From Thermoplasmata archaeon (GTDB lineage Archaea > Thermoplasmatota > Thermoplasmata > Lutacidiplasmatales > UBA184): a stretch of 28,967 nt of DNA. A model generated the notes under the pieces. It did no database searches and had not been told where the DNA came from. It saw only the letters and a list, made by a program, of their open reading frames with translations. This document shows, piece after piece, positions 7,760 through 14,406 of this stretch; position 1 is the first letter of the stretch, and every line of letters starts with the position of its first letter. The stretch covers positions 1-28,967 of the forward strand of contig JAKATE010000005.1 of the NCBI GenBank assembly GCA_021828085.1. Reading direction: 5' to 3'. A program made the translations under genes and the position numbers.

Positions 7760-8488
7760 TCTGAAATACGGACGGTGATCCCCGACGAGATCGATGCCTA
7801 CCTCGAGGCGATGGTGCGCACAGGACCCTTTGCGAGCAAGGCCGAGCTGGTGCGTGCCGCGCTGGTCTCCTACGCCCAGGAGACCGGACCCCTCGCCCAG
7901 GGGTTCGACAAGGAGCTGATCTTCTCCCCCGACGGGAGACTCTACCAGGTGGAGTACGCCCGGGAGTCGAGCCGGCGGGGACTGCCGGTGGCCGGGCTCC
8001 TCTACGACGGAGGGGTGCTGATCACGGCCTCCTACACCCCGACCACGGGGGTGCCGGCCGTGAACGTGCGGAACGAGGGGAAGGTGCTCTCCCCGAACCC
8101 TTCGGTCCTTCTGGCGGGGTCGGGGCTCGTCGCCGACTTCCGCTTCGTCCGCTCCGAGCTCAAGGGGTTCAAGGGCGCCACCGCGGAGGAGTGGGTCGAT
8201 CTCCTCGCCCTGCTCTTCTGGCGCTTCACCTCCGAGCGCGGCCGACGCCCTTTGGGAACCACGCTCCTGCTCGGCACCTCCTTCGGGCAGAAGCCCCGTC
8301 TCTTCTTCATCGATGCGAGCGGGGCGGTGATGGAGGGGGACGGCTTCCTCATGGGCAACCTTCCCGAGGGCGCTCGGGACCGCTTGGCCAAAGGGTATCG
8401 CAAGGGCACTCGGAAGGACGCCGAGAGGCTGGCCGAGGAGCTCCTGGGAGCGCCCGGGCTCACCCTATCCCATCACGCCCTTCCGTGA
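7757..8488 (+). CDS. Ribbon-helix-helix domain fused to a proteasome alpha-type domain
   Basis: 243 residues from the chosen ATG. Residues 1-42 look like a CopG/Arc-type ribbon-helix-helix DNA-binding domain: SEIRTVIPDEIDAYLEAMVRTG then SKAELVRAALVSY. From about 49 the sequence follows the 20S proteasome alpha subunit: FSPDGRLYQVEYARE (56-70), the GSGLVADFR stretch, RGRRPLG and PRLFFIDASGAV. Aligned from memory with the Thermoplasma acidophilum subunit, Lys109 in NEGKV corresponds to Lys66, the residue that docks proteasome activators. Alpha subunits have no catalytic Thr, and none is evident here. The domain ends early, lacking about the last 25 residues (final strand and helix). It may be a non-standard ring subunit or an Ntn-fold sensor; the genome's ordinary alpha subunit should be elsewhere. 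A TTG at 7742 would add five residues. The divergent neighbour is an MFS exporter; L7Ae follows with its own promoter. Confidence 0.85.
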   Translation: MSEIRTVIPDEIDAYLEAMVRTGPFASKAELVRAALVSYAQETGPLAQGFDKELIFSPDGRLYQVEYARESSRRGLPVAGLLYDGGVLITASYTPTTGVPAVNVRNEGKVLSPNPSVLLAGSGLVADFRFVRSELKGFKGATAEEWVDLLALLFWRFTSERGRRPLGTTLLLGTSFGQKPRLFFIDASGAVMEGDGFLMGNLPEGARDRLAKGYRKGTRKDAERLAEELLGAPGLTLSHHALP

Positions 8489-8539
8489 GGCGAGGGGAAG
8501 GCCGAGGGAGCGGGTCGGCGCGGCGCGAAGGCGCCCACC

Positions 8540-8546
8540 TTAAATA
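8540..8546 (+). promoter_or_regulatory. TATA box for the L7Ae-S28e-L24e genes
   Basis: TTAAATA, 67-73 bp ahead of the L7Ae start. The longer leader and the GAGGTGA ribosome-binding sequence at 8603-8609 contrast with the leaderless layout of most other genes here. Confidence 0.55.
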
Positions 8547-8612
8547 GCGACGGCGATAGGCGCCCGGGCCCGTGAGCCGAGGCGCCCAGGCGCCGCTGAC
8601 GCGAGGTGACCA

Positions 8613-8984
8613 ATGGCGAAACCCGTCTTCGTACGATTTGAGACGCCGAGCGAGATCGCCGACAAGGCCCTGCAACTCGTCCAGGTGGCGCGCGAGACCG
8701 GGAAGATCCGTGTGGGCACCAATGAGGTGACCAAGAGCTCCGAGCGCTCCGAGGCGAAGCTCGTGCTCATGGCGGAGGACGTGGACCCCGCCGAGATCCT
8801 CGTCCACCTCCCCATGCTCTGCGAGGAGAAGCGGATCCCCTACCTCTACGTGCCGAAGCGCCAGCGGCTCGGGCAGGTGGCCGGGCTCTCCAAACCGGCG
8901 GCGAGCGTCGCCGTCGTCGAGCCGGGCCAGGCGAAGCCCCTCCTCGAGGAGCTCTCGCAGAGCTTCACGACCCTCAAGAAGTGA
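8613..8984 (+). CDS. rpl7ae: Large-subunit ribosomal protein L7Ae (eL8)
   Basis: 123 residues, normal length. L7Ae binds kink-turns in 23S rRNA and, in archaea, also in box C/D and H/ACA guide RNPs and RNase P. The RNA-binding signature is clear: GKIRVGTNEVTKSSERSEAK (30-49) followed by LVLMAEDVDPAEI. The ATG is preceded by the strong ribosome-binding sequence GAGGTGA. It is the first gene of a cluster with S28e (26 bp downstream) and L24e. Very secure. Confidence 0.98.
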   Translation: MAKPVFVRFETPSEIADKALQLVQVARETGKIRVGTNEVTKSSERSEAKLVLMAEDVDPAEILVHLPMLCEEKRIPYLYVPKRQRLGQVAGLSKPAASVAVVEPGQAKPLLEELSQSFTTLKK

Positions 8985-9010
8985 AGGGAGCCTGGGCGGG
9001 AGGAACGAGC

Positions 9011-9223
9011 ATGGCCGAGGAGAAGGGCTCCCCTTCCGAGGTGGTGGAGCTGGTGGGCCGCACCGGCATGGCCGGCGAGGCGACCCAGGTGAAGGTCCGC
9101 GTCCTCTCGGGCCGGGACCGGGGGAAGATCATCACGCGGAACGTGATGGGGCCGGTCCGCGTCGGGGATGTGCTCATCCTGCGGGAGACGGCACGCGAGG
9201 CGCGCAAGCTCTCGGTGCGTTAA
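9011..9223 (+). CDS. rps28e: Small-subunit ribosomal protein S28e
   Basis: 70 residues, the standard S28e length. Family sequence is plain: VVELVGRTGMAGEATQVKVR, then GRDRGKIITRNVMGPVRVGD and LILRETAREARKL. The frame is open further upstream to a GTG at 8981, but homologues start with an MAE-type N-terminus, and GGGAGG at 8998-9003 sits 7 nt before the ATG at 9011, so I use that start. Its TAA is 10 nt before the L24e ATG and itself begins the L24e ribosome-binding sequence. Confidence 0.97.
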   Translation: MAEEKGSPSEVVELVGRTGMAGEATQVKVRVLSGRDRGKIITRNVMGPVRVGDVLILRETAREARKLSVR

Positions 9224-9233
9224 GGAGTCGCCC

Positions 9234-9671
9234 ATGGTCACGAAGCGGCAGTGCGCCTTCTGCGCGGCGGAGATCGAACCGGGGCGCGGGCTCATGTTCG
9301 TCAAGCGCGACGGGAGCGTGTTCTACTTCTGCTCGGGGACCTGCCGAAAGCACCAGATGACCTACCACCGGGTTGGTCACCGGCTCAAGTGGACCCGGGC
9401 GCACGCCCTGAGGAAGCTGGCGACCCAGACCACGCACCGGGCCGGCGCGTCCGCCGCCCCGGCGGCCGCGGTGGTGACGGTCGGGTCTCCCGCCGAGCCG
9501 ACCCCCCCGGAGCCGAAGGGAACGGCTGCCACAGCGCCCGACCCCCCGGCGTCCCCCCCTCCCGAGAAGGCGACGGAGCCGGAGAAGGCGGAGAAGCCGA
9601 AGAAGCCCCGGGCGCCACGCGCCCCCCGGAAGAGCCCCTCGGAGACCCCGGCGAAGAAGACCGCGGAGTGA
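9234..9671 (+). CDS. rpl24e: Large-subunit ribosomal protein L24e with a long Pro/Ala/Lys tail
   Basis: 145 residues. The first 65 are typical L24e, a zinc-ribbon ribosomal protein: QCAFCAAEIEPGRGLMFV with Cys7 and Cys10, then YFCSGTCRKH with Cys33 and Cys37. The usual protein ends near residue 60-70. Here it continues for about 80 residues rich in Ala, Pro, Lys and Glu (runs such as EKAEKPKKPRAPRAPRK), likely disordered and basic at its end. The ATG at 9234 has AAGGAG 6-7 nt upstream. An open frame extends further upstream but has no family support. It converges with the VOC gene across 44 bp. Confidence 0.95.
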   Translation: MVTKRQCAFCAAEIEPGRGLMFVKRDGSVFYFCSGTCRKHQMTYHRVGHRLKWTRAHALRKLATQTTHRAGASAAPAAAVVTVGSPAEPTPPEPKGTAATAPDPPASPPPEKATEPEKAEKPKKPRAPRAPRKSPSETPAKKTAE

Positions 9672-9715
9672 ACCGGGGAACCCCTCCCAGGCCCGCGTCG
9701 GTGAACGGGGCGCCC

Positions 9716-10114
9716 TCAGCTGGGCATGAGCACGAGCTCGTTCCCGTCCGGGTCGACGATGGTTGCGTAGGTCCCCCAGTCGGCCTTGGTCGGCGGGACC
9801 CGGAACTCCAGGCCCCCCTTCTGGAGGTCCGCGCAGTTCGCGGCGAAGTCCCCGCCCAGCTGCAGGAGGATGCCGGTATTCCCCGGCTCGAGCGCAGCTC
9901 CCTCCCCGGCCTCGGAGACCTGGCAGAGATGGAGGGCGCCCCCGCGACCCTTGCGCCCGACGGTGACCCAGTGGTCCTCGTCGGTGAGGAGGGCCAGATG
10001 GAGCTTCTCGAGGTACCAGCGCTTGGAGCGCTCCCGGTCGTTGACCATGACGGCTACGCTCATCACCCAGGGTTGCGGCGCGGAAGGCTTGCGCACGAGC
10101 TTCTTCGGGGGCAT
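9716..10114 (-). CDS. VOC (glyoxalase/bleomycin-resistance fold) protein
   Basis: 132 residues from the ATG at 10114, the usual single-VOC length. The frame stays open to 10237, but the added N-terminus is low-complexity, and a TATA-like GAAATA 34-39 bp upstream of 10114 supports the shorter form. VOC features are SVAVMVNDRERSKRWYLEKL, HLCQV, and the C-terminal ATIVDPDGNELVLM. The second and last metal-ligand positions appear kept (His62, Glu126), but the first strand has Ser/Val where a metal-binding His normally sits. It may therefore bind a ligand without catalysis. The substrate is unknown. It lies on the strand opposite the surrounding translation genes. Confidence 0.82.
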   Translation of the reverse strand: MPPKKLVRKPSAPQPWVMSVAVMVNDRERSKRWYLEKLHLALLTDEDHWVTVGRKGRGGALHLCQVSEAGEGAALEPGNTGILLQLGGDFAANCADLQKGGLEFRVPPTKADWGTYATIVDPDGNELVLMPS

Positions 10115-10147
10115 CTTGGGCCTCGAAGCCTCGGACCCCGACGAGGG

Positions 10148-10153
10148 TATTTC
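10148..10153 (-). promoter_or_regulatory. TATA-like element for the VOC gene
   Basis: GAAATA on the minus strand, 34-39 bp before the ATG at 10114. It lies inside the longer open frame, which helps reject the longer start. Confidence 0.4.
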
Positions 10154-10250
10154 AGGCCCGGAACGGGGAGCTGAAACAGGTTCGGCGGAGGGGCGTTTCG
10201 CGCCGAACCCCCTCTCCCGGGTCAGCGGCTCCGCCACTGGAACGAAACGA

Positions 10251-10256
10251 GTTTAT
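10251..10256 (+). promoter_or_regulatory. TATA-like element for the Cas4-like gene
   Basis: GTTTAT, 24-29 bp ahead of the ATG at 10280, which fits a leaderless transcript. Confidence 0.45.
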
Positions 10257-10279
10257 CCCGGGTCCCGGCCCGGGGTCTG

Positions 10280-11142
10280 ATGCGCACGGAACTTCGGCCC
10301 GAGGCTCCGGCCGGGCGCTTCGTCCCGGCCTCGGAACTCGCCGAGTTCGTCTTCTGCCGTCGCGCGTGGTACTATCGCCTCCACCCGGAGCTCTGGCCGG
10401 AAGAAGGCCCCGTCGTCACCGCCTCCCTCCGACAGGGCCGCAGGGTCCATCAGCGGATCGAGCACGGGCACCTCTCCGATCAGTCGCTCACCCCCTGGCG
10501 CAGTGCCGTGGCGGCCGTCGTCGGGCTCCTCCTCTTGGGGGTGTGGTTCTGGTGGACCTTCCGCTGAACCTTCCGACCCCTTCGCTCCCGCTCGACGGGA
10601 AGCTCGTGGTCGGGCTGGTCCTCCTCGCCCTGGTCCTCCTCTCCCTCCACCGCCTCCGCCGGGCCCGCCGTGCCCGGCGGCGCGGCCGGGTCCTCTCCGC
10701 AGATGGGCAGCCCTCCGCGCCGGCCCGGCTCCTGCGCTCGCCCCGGTACGGGCTCAGCGGTAGGCCCGATGAGCTCCTCCGGACCCGCGAGGGCCTTCTC
10801 GTTCCCGTCGAGATCAAATCTCGGGCGGCCCCCACCACCGGCCCGTTCCCGTCCCACCGGGCGCAGCTCTGGGTCTACTGCCTGCTCGTGGAGGAAGAGA
10901 CGGGTACCCCTCCGCCCTACGGCCTCCTCCTCTACGGGGACGGGCGGGAGTTCCGCGTACCCTGGGACCGGGAGGCCCGGCGAACGCTGCTCGCCTACCT
11001 CTCGGCACTTCGCTCGCCGTACACGGGGGCACTGGACCCGAGCCCAGGGAAGTGCGCTCGGTGCCCTTTCTCCTCCTTCTGTGAGGGGGCGCGCGGGGGC
11101 CCGGAGCGGAGCGGGGGCGGACAACCCACGTCAGCCTTTTGA
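10280..11142 (+). CDS. Cas4-like Fe-S nuclease with a membrane hairpin, split across two frames
   Basis: Two overlapping frames together make one Cas4/RecB-type PD-(D/E)XK protein. The first (10280-10567, 95 residues) has the N-terminal Cas4 cysteine in ELAEFVFCRRAWYYRLHP (Cys26), a RecB-type His (57) and a membrane helix (about 74-93), then TGA. The second, in the -1 frame, carries a membrane helix (LVVGLVLLALVLLSL), a motif II-like GLSGRPDELL, the catalytic VPVEIKSR (Glu and Lys codons at 10810-10818) and three C-terminal cysteines KCARCPFSSFC (11053-11082). Four cysteines usually hold a 4Fe-4S cluster. The join falls around a five-G run at 10537-10541. Options: a true frameshift or sequencing indel, two coupled genes (GTG at 10543 or 10552), or recoding. 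No CRISPR array or other cas gene is in view, so this is a solo Cas4-like protein. Confidence 0.75.
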
Positions 11143-11165
11143 CCTGCCCCCGGCGTGCGCGGACG

Positions 11166-11627
11166 ATGGCCGACGGAACCCCGGAGCGCACACTGGTCTT
11201 GGTCAAGCCCGACGGGATGCGACGCGGGCTCGCCGGCGAGGTGGTCCGGCGCTATGAGCAGAAGGGGCTCAAGATCGTCGCCGCCCGGCTCCTGCTCGTT
11301 TCGCGGGAGCTCGCCGAACGGCATTACGCCGAGCACCAGGCCAAGCCATTCTTCCCCGAGCTGGTGCGCTTCATCACCTCCGGCCCGGTCCTCGCCCTCG
11401 CCGTGGAAGGACACCGGGCTGTGGAGGTGGTGCGGGCGCTCAACGGGGCGACGCGCCCCTGGGAGGCCGCTCCGGGGACGATCCGGGGCGACCTCGCCTC
11501 CGCGCTCACGCCCAACGTGGTCCACGCCTCCGACAGCGTTCCCACGGCCCAGCGAGAGCTCGCACTGTACTTCCAGGAGGAGGACTACCATCCCTACTCC
11601 CGGACCGACGAGGAGTATCTTAGCTGA
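11166..11627 (+). CDS. ndk: Nucleoside diphosphate kinase
   Basis: 153 residues, typical length. It transfers the terminal phosphate between nucleoside triphosphates and diphosphates through a phospho-histidine. TLVLVKPDGMRRG holds the conserved Lys14, and the active-site His120 lies in NVVHASDSVPTAQREL. The frame extends nine codons upstream to a TTG overlapping the Cas4-like stop, but the ATG at 11166 gives the usual N-terminus. There is no clear Shine-Dalgarno; the gene begins 23 bp after the Cas4-like gene and may be co-transcribed. NDK commonly follows L7Ae-S28e-L24e in archaea, so the gene order is partly conserved around the inserted genes. Confidence 0.97.
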   Translation: MADGTPERTLVLVKPDGMRRGLAGEVVRRYEQKGLKIVAARLLLVSRELAERHYAEHQAKPFFPELVRFITSGPVLALAVEGHRAVEVVRALNGATRPWEAAPGTIRGDLASALTPNVVHASDSVPTAQRELALYFQEEDYHPYSRTDEEYLS

Positions 11628-11891
11628 GGGGGCCTTGCCGGGGCGGGGCGTTCGATCGATCGCGCAGGCGCCCTGGAGCGCCGGGGAGGCCCTTTCCCAC
11701 CCCGCCGTCCCGAGCGGGGGCCCGGGGATCGACCCGAGGGACCCCTCGGTGACCCGGTTCCCTCTCGGCCTCCGAGAGCGCCGTTCCGGGGGCCCGCTCT
11801 CGAAGGACTGCTCCTCGGAGGAGGGGATTGCGCCGCCCACGAGGCGCGCTTCGGCCGGCCCGAGGCCGGCCCAACGGGCCGGGGTCCAGCG
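11628..11891 (+). other. 264-bp GC-rich gap between ndk and map
   Basis: I find no tRNA, no AT-rich promoter and no recognisable structured RNA here. It is very GC-rich with several short stems, the best being CCGGCCC-aac-GGGCCGG at 11866-11882, ending 9 nt before the map ATG. The map frame stays open through the entire gap from the ndk stop, but contains no ATG, GTG or TTG before 11892. Confidence 0.4.
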
Positions 11892-12788
11892 ATGAGGGGC
11901 CCGCGGGGCGAGCCCCCTCCCCCTCGGGACCTCGACCGCTGGCGCCGCGCCGGTAGGATCGGGGCCGCGGCCCGGGAGCTCGGGGAGAGCCTGCTGGTGC
12001 CCGGGGCGAGCCGCCTGGAGGTGGCCGAGGCCGTGGAGACGTACATCCGGCGGGAAGGGGCCCTCCCGGCCTTTCCGGCCAACCTCTCCATCGACGAGGA
12101 GGCCGCCCACTTCACGCCACCGCCCGGAGACTCCCGGCGTTTCGCGAAAGGGGAGCTGGTCAAGCTCGACGTCGGCGCGCACCTTGACGGGGCCATCTCG
12201 GACACGGCGACGACCGTGGAGGTAGGAGGGGGGGGACGGCACGCGGCCCTCCGCCAGGCTTCGCGCTCGGCGCTGGAGGCGGCCTCCGCGCTCCTCCGCC
12301 CTGGGGTGGGAACCCGAGAACTCTCCGACGCCATCGAGCGCGCCATCCGGTCGCAGGGCTACCGGCCGGTGGAGAACCTCTCGGGCCACACCATCGAGGA
12401 GTACCTCCTCCACGCCGGCACTTCCATCCCGAACGCCTCGGGGTTCTCCTCGCGGGAGCTCCGGTCCGGGGAGGTGGTGGCCATCGAGCCCTTCGCCACG
12501 GGGGGAGGGGGCGCGGTGGGAAACGGCCCCTTCGGCAACATCCTGCGCTTCCGCGAGGCGCCGGACCCGGAGCGCGCCCCGGAGCTCTCGGAGCTCTACG
12601 GGCGCTTTCGGACGCTTCCGTTCTGCCTGCGCTGGATCGACGACGAGGCGCTCCGTGCCCGGGTGCTCCGGGAGCGCAAGCGCCTGCAGACCTACCCGGT
12701 CTTCGTCGAGGTCCGGGGAGGGTACGTCTCCCAGGCCGAGCGCACGTTCCTTCTCACCGAGGAGGGATGCGAGGTCCTCACCCCGTAA
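11892..12788 (+). CDS. map: Methionine aminopeptidase, type II
   Basis: 298 residues, normal for archaeal type II enzymes, which remove the initiator methionine from new proteins with a two-metal centre. All five expected ligands are visible: Asp93 (KLDVGAHLDG), Asp104 (ISDTATT), His166 (LSGHTIEEY), Glu199 (VVAIEPFATGG) and Glu283 (QAERTFLL). The substrate-side His73 in AHFTPPPGD is also present, and the LLHAGTSIPN segment is type II. The ATG at 11892 is the first start available in this frame after the ndk stop; the N-terminus is about ten residues longer than the DLDRWRRAGRI family start. It converges with the MarR gene across 12 bp. Confidence 0.95.
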   Translation: MRGPRGEPPPPRDLDRWRRAGRIGAAARELGESLLVPGASRLEVAEAVETYIRREGALPAFPANLSIDEEAAHFTPPPGDSRRFAKGELVKLDVGAHLDGAISDTATTVEVGGGGRHAALRQASRSALEAASALLRPGVGTRELSDAIERAIRSQGYRPVENLSGHTIEEYLLHAGTSIPNASGFSSRELRSGEVVAIEPFATGGGGAVGNGPFGNILRFREAPDPERAPELSELYGRFRTLPFCLRWIDDEALRARVLRERKRLQTYPVFVEVRGGYVSQAERTFLLTEEGCEVLTP

Positions 12789-12800
12789 GGGACCCGGGGC

Positions 12801-13301
12801 TCACGAGGAGCCGTTCGACCGCCCGCAGTTCTCGCACGGCCCGTGCTCCGGCGTGAGCCGCTCGGAGAGACGGTGGAGCGCCCGGGTGACCGCGGCTCGG
12901 TCCCGGGGAGGAAGGAGATCGACCAGCTCGCGGGCGAGGTGCGCCTGCTCCCGGTCGAGCCGCTCCACGAGGCGCGCGCCCTTGGGGGTGAGCACGAGCA
13001 TGACGCGCCGCCGGTCCTCGGGGGACGGGTTGCGCTCCACGTACCCCAGCCGCTCCAAGTGGTCGACCACCCCGCTCACGGTGGGAAGGGTCACGTCGAG
13101 CCACCGCGAGAGCTTCCCGCCGTGGACCGGTCCGTGGACCTTGAGGCAATGCAGTGCCCAGTACTGAGGAGGAGTGATGCGCGCGCGCCTGAGTTCCTGC
13201 TGGAGCAGACGCCCGAGCCCCCGGGAGGTTCCCCGCAGCCCCTCCCAGAACTCCCACTCCGAGCGTTCGTAGGTGGGGGGGACGGTCCCCTGCGCGCTCA
13301 T
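12801..13301 (-). CDS. MarR-family transcriptional regulator
   Basis: 166 residues with the MarR layout: a helical dimer arm, a winged helix-turn-helix (about 42-110) and a C-terminal dimer helix. ITPPQYWALHCL, then LSRWLDVTLPTVSGVVDHLERLGYV, is the recognition region, and the wing reads PSPEDRRRVMLVLTPKG. MarR proteins usually repress nearby exporters and themselves and release DNA on binding small phenolic or oxidising compounds. The tail HGPCENCG adds a Cys-x2-Cys pair (156, 159), which might sense metal or redox state. A TATA-like element (13342-13349) and a small palindrome (13308-13320) precede the ATG. The DHA2 exporter at 14407-15933 is a reasonable target, though unproven. Confidence 0.93.
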   Translation of the reverse strand: MSAQGTVPPTYERSEWEFWEGLRGTSRGLGRLLQQELRRARITPPQYWALHCLKVHGPVHGGKLSRWLDVTLPTVSGVVDHLERLGYVERNPSPEDRRRVMLVLTPKGARLVERLDREQAHLARELVDLLPPRDRAAVTRALHRLSERLTPEHGPCENCGRSNGSS

Positions 13302-13307
13302 GGATGC

Positions 13308-13320
13308 TTAGGTCCCCTAA
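13308..13320 (-). promoter_or_regulatory. Palindrome at the marR start site, candidate operator
   Basis: TTAGG-tcc-CCTAA lies 7 bp before the marR ATG. The TATA-like element at 13342-13349 would place transcription initiation at about 13319, inside the palindrome. The arms are only 5 bp, so this could be chance. Confidence 0.35.
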
Positions 13321-13341
13321 CTACGAGGGGGGGACCCGGGC

Positions 13342-13349
13342 TAATAAGG
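13342..13349 (-). promoter_or_regulatory. TATA-like element for marR
   Basis: CTTATTA-type AT-rich octamer, 41-48 bp ahead of the ATG in the 68-bp gap after the upstream membrane-protein gene. Confidence 0.4.
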
Positions 13350-13369
13350 GTTGGGAGCGCTCTCGCCCC

Positions 13370-13963
13370 TCAGACGGGGCCGAGGGCGAGCGCGCGCCGG
13401 AGGACGCGGCTCGGCCAGATGAGGCAGTAGAAAGCGTCGGCGACGAAGAAGGCCGCACTGAGGATGCCGGCCAGCGCGAGGGAATCGGTGAGCGCGGCGG
13501 TGGGGGCCGAGGGGAAGTTCGCGAGGACCACCGAGAGGTCCACCGCCGCGATGAACGCCTGGGGGAGGAGGAGGAGCTCCTGGATCCCCACGAGGAAGCT
13601 CCCCCCCTTGTAGAAGTGTCCCTGGCCGACCCGGCGGGCGAGGCTCACGCGCCCTCCCACCGCCCAACCGAGCACGGCACCGCCGAGCGCAGCCACACCC
13701 CAGGAGAGGAGCGCCCCTTCGACCCAGGCGAAGCTCGCCAGGGTGGAGAGCGTCGTGGAGAGGTAGATGCCGTAGAACAGGCTCGCCAGGACGTACAGGT
13801 AGAATGCCGGGGTGATCCAGAGCCCGGCCCCGATGCGGCGGTATTCGAGGTAGCGGAGCGCGAGCACCACCAGGAGGAGGGAGACGATGTCCCCGGAGAG
13901 GAGGAAGACCTGGCTGAAAGGGCCGCAGGGGACCGAGCCGTTGCAGGCCAGGAGGTAGGACAC
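13370..13963 (-). CDS. Unrecognised membrane protein with about five helices
   Basis: 197 residues; no family recognised. Hydrophobic segments lie at about 18-38, 47-70, 82-104, 121-149 and 159-181, with short charged loops and a basic C-terminus (WPSRVLRRALALG). Two cysteines near the N-terminus (7 and 13) could form a disulfide on the outer face. The start is GTG at 13963. A weak TATA-like TCTTAGTC lies 20-27 bp upstream and would give a leaderless message. It precedes marR on the same strand by 68 bp and is divergent from the small membrane protein at 14050. A link to drug export is suggested only by its neighbours. Confidence 0.7.
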   Translation of the reverse strand: MSYLLACNGSVPCGPFSQVFLLSGDIVSLLLVVLALRYLEYRRIGAGLWITPAFYLYVLASLFYGIYLSTTLSTLASFAWVEGALLSWGVAALGGAVLGWAVGGRVSLARRVGQGHFYKGGSFLVGIQELLLLPQAFIAAVDLSVVLANFPSAPTAALTDSLALAGILSAAFFVADAFYCLIWPSRVLRRALALGPV

Positions 13964-14049
13964 GCCTCCCGGAGGGGCCCCGGACTAAGACCGTTTCGGA
14001 CTCCCCCCCGAGGCGTCGACTTCAAGAACCTTCGAGCTTCCGTCCGGAC

Positions 14050-14376
14050 GTGAGCGCGGCCTCAGGAACAGCGGCCCCCTCGGGACGCCCGGTCCGCACG
14101 CTCCGGATGGACGAGGAGCTCCGCCAGCGCCTCGCCGCCGACCCCAAGGGGTTCGCCCGGAGCATCCGGGGGAACCTCCTCATCGGCATCCTCCTGGTGG
14201 CCTTCGCCCTGATCTTGCTGTATTTCTCCTTCAAGGTGGTCGGGGTCTCCGACGGCGGGGTCGCCGTGGCCGTGATGGCGATCTTCCCGCTGCTCCTGGC
14301 CATCGGCGCCTTCGACGACGTCCGCTGGCGGAGCCGCGCGCTCCGCGCCGCGGGCGCCCGGCCCACCCCGCCGTGA
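14050..14376 (+). CDS. Small two-helix membrane protein, unknown
   Basis: 108 residues with two membrane helices (about 42-64 and 69-88), a charged N-terminal region (MDEELRQRLAADPKGFARSIR) and a basic tail (DDVRWRSRALRAAG). No family is recognised. The frame opens with GTG at 14050; an ATG at 14107 (residue 20) gives an 89-residue protein beginning at the charged helix and is a good alternative. There is no convincing promoter; TTCAAGAAC lies about 15 bp upstream. It sits between two minus-strand genes and converges with the DHA2 exporter across 30 bp. Confidence 0.6.
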   Translation: MSAASGTAAPSGRPVRTLRMDEELRQRLAADPKGFARSIRGNLLIGILLVAFALILLYFSFKVVGVSDGGVAVAVMAIFPLLLAIGAFDDVRWRSRALRAAGARPTPP

Positions 14377-14406
14377 ACCTTCCGCGGGCGAGAGCATCCG
14401 CGCAGG

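Noticed and set aside
8981..9010. Earlier GTG start for S28e
   Set aside because: It overlaps the L7Ae stop and adds residues not seen in the family, while the ATG at 9011 has a good ribosome-binding site.
10115..10237. N-terminal extension of the VOC protein
   Set aside because: Low-complexity Ser/Pro/Arg sequence, and the TATA-like element at 10148-10153 lies inside it.
10531..10545. Canonical -1 programmed frameshift site in the Cas4-like gene
   Set aside because: The in-frame codons TTG GGG GTG do not make an X-XXY-YYZ heptamer that re-pairs in both sites.
10000..11200. CRISPR array near the Cas4-like gene
   Set aside because: No spaced direct repeats are visible on either side, and no other cas gene is present in the window.
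11640..11665. A T-loop-like GTTCGATC sequence suggesting a tRNA
   Set aside because: The flanking bases do not form the T stem and no acceptor or anticodon arm can be placed.
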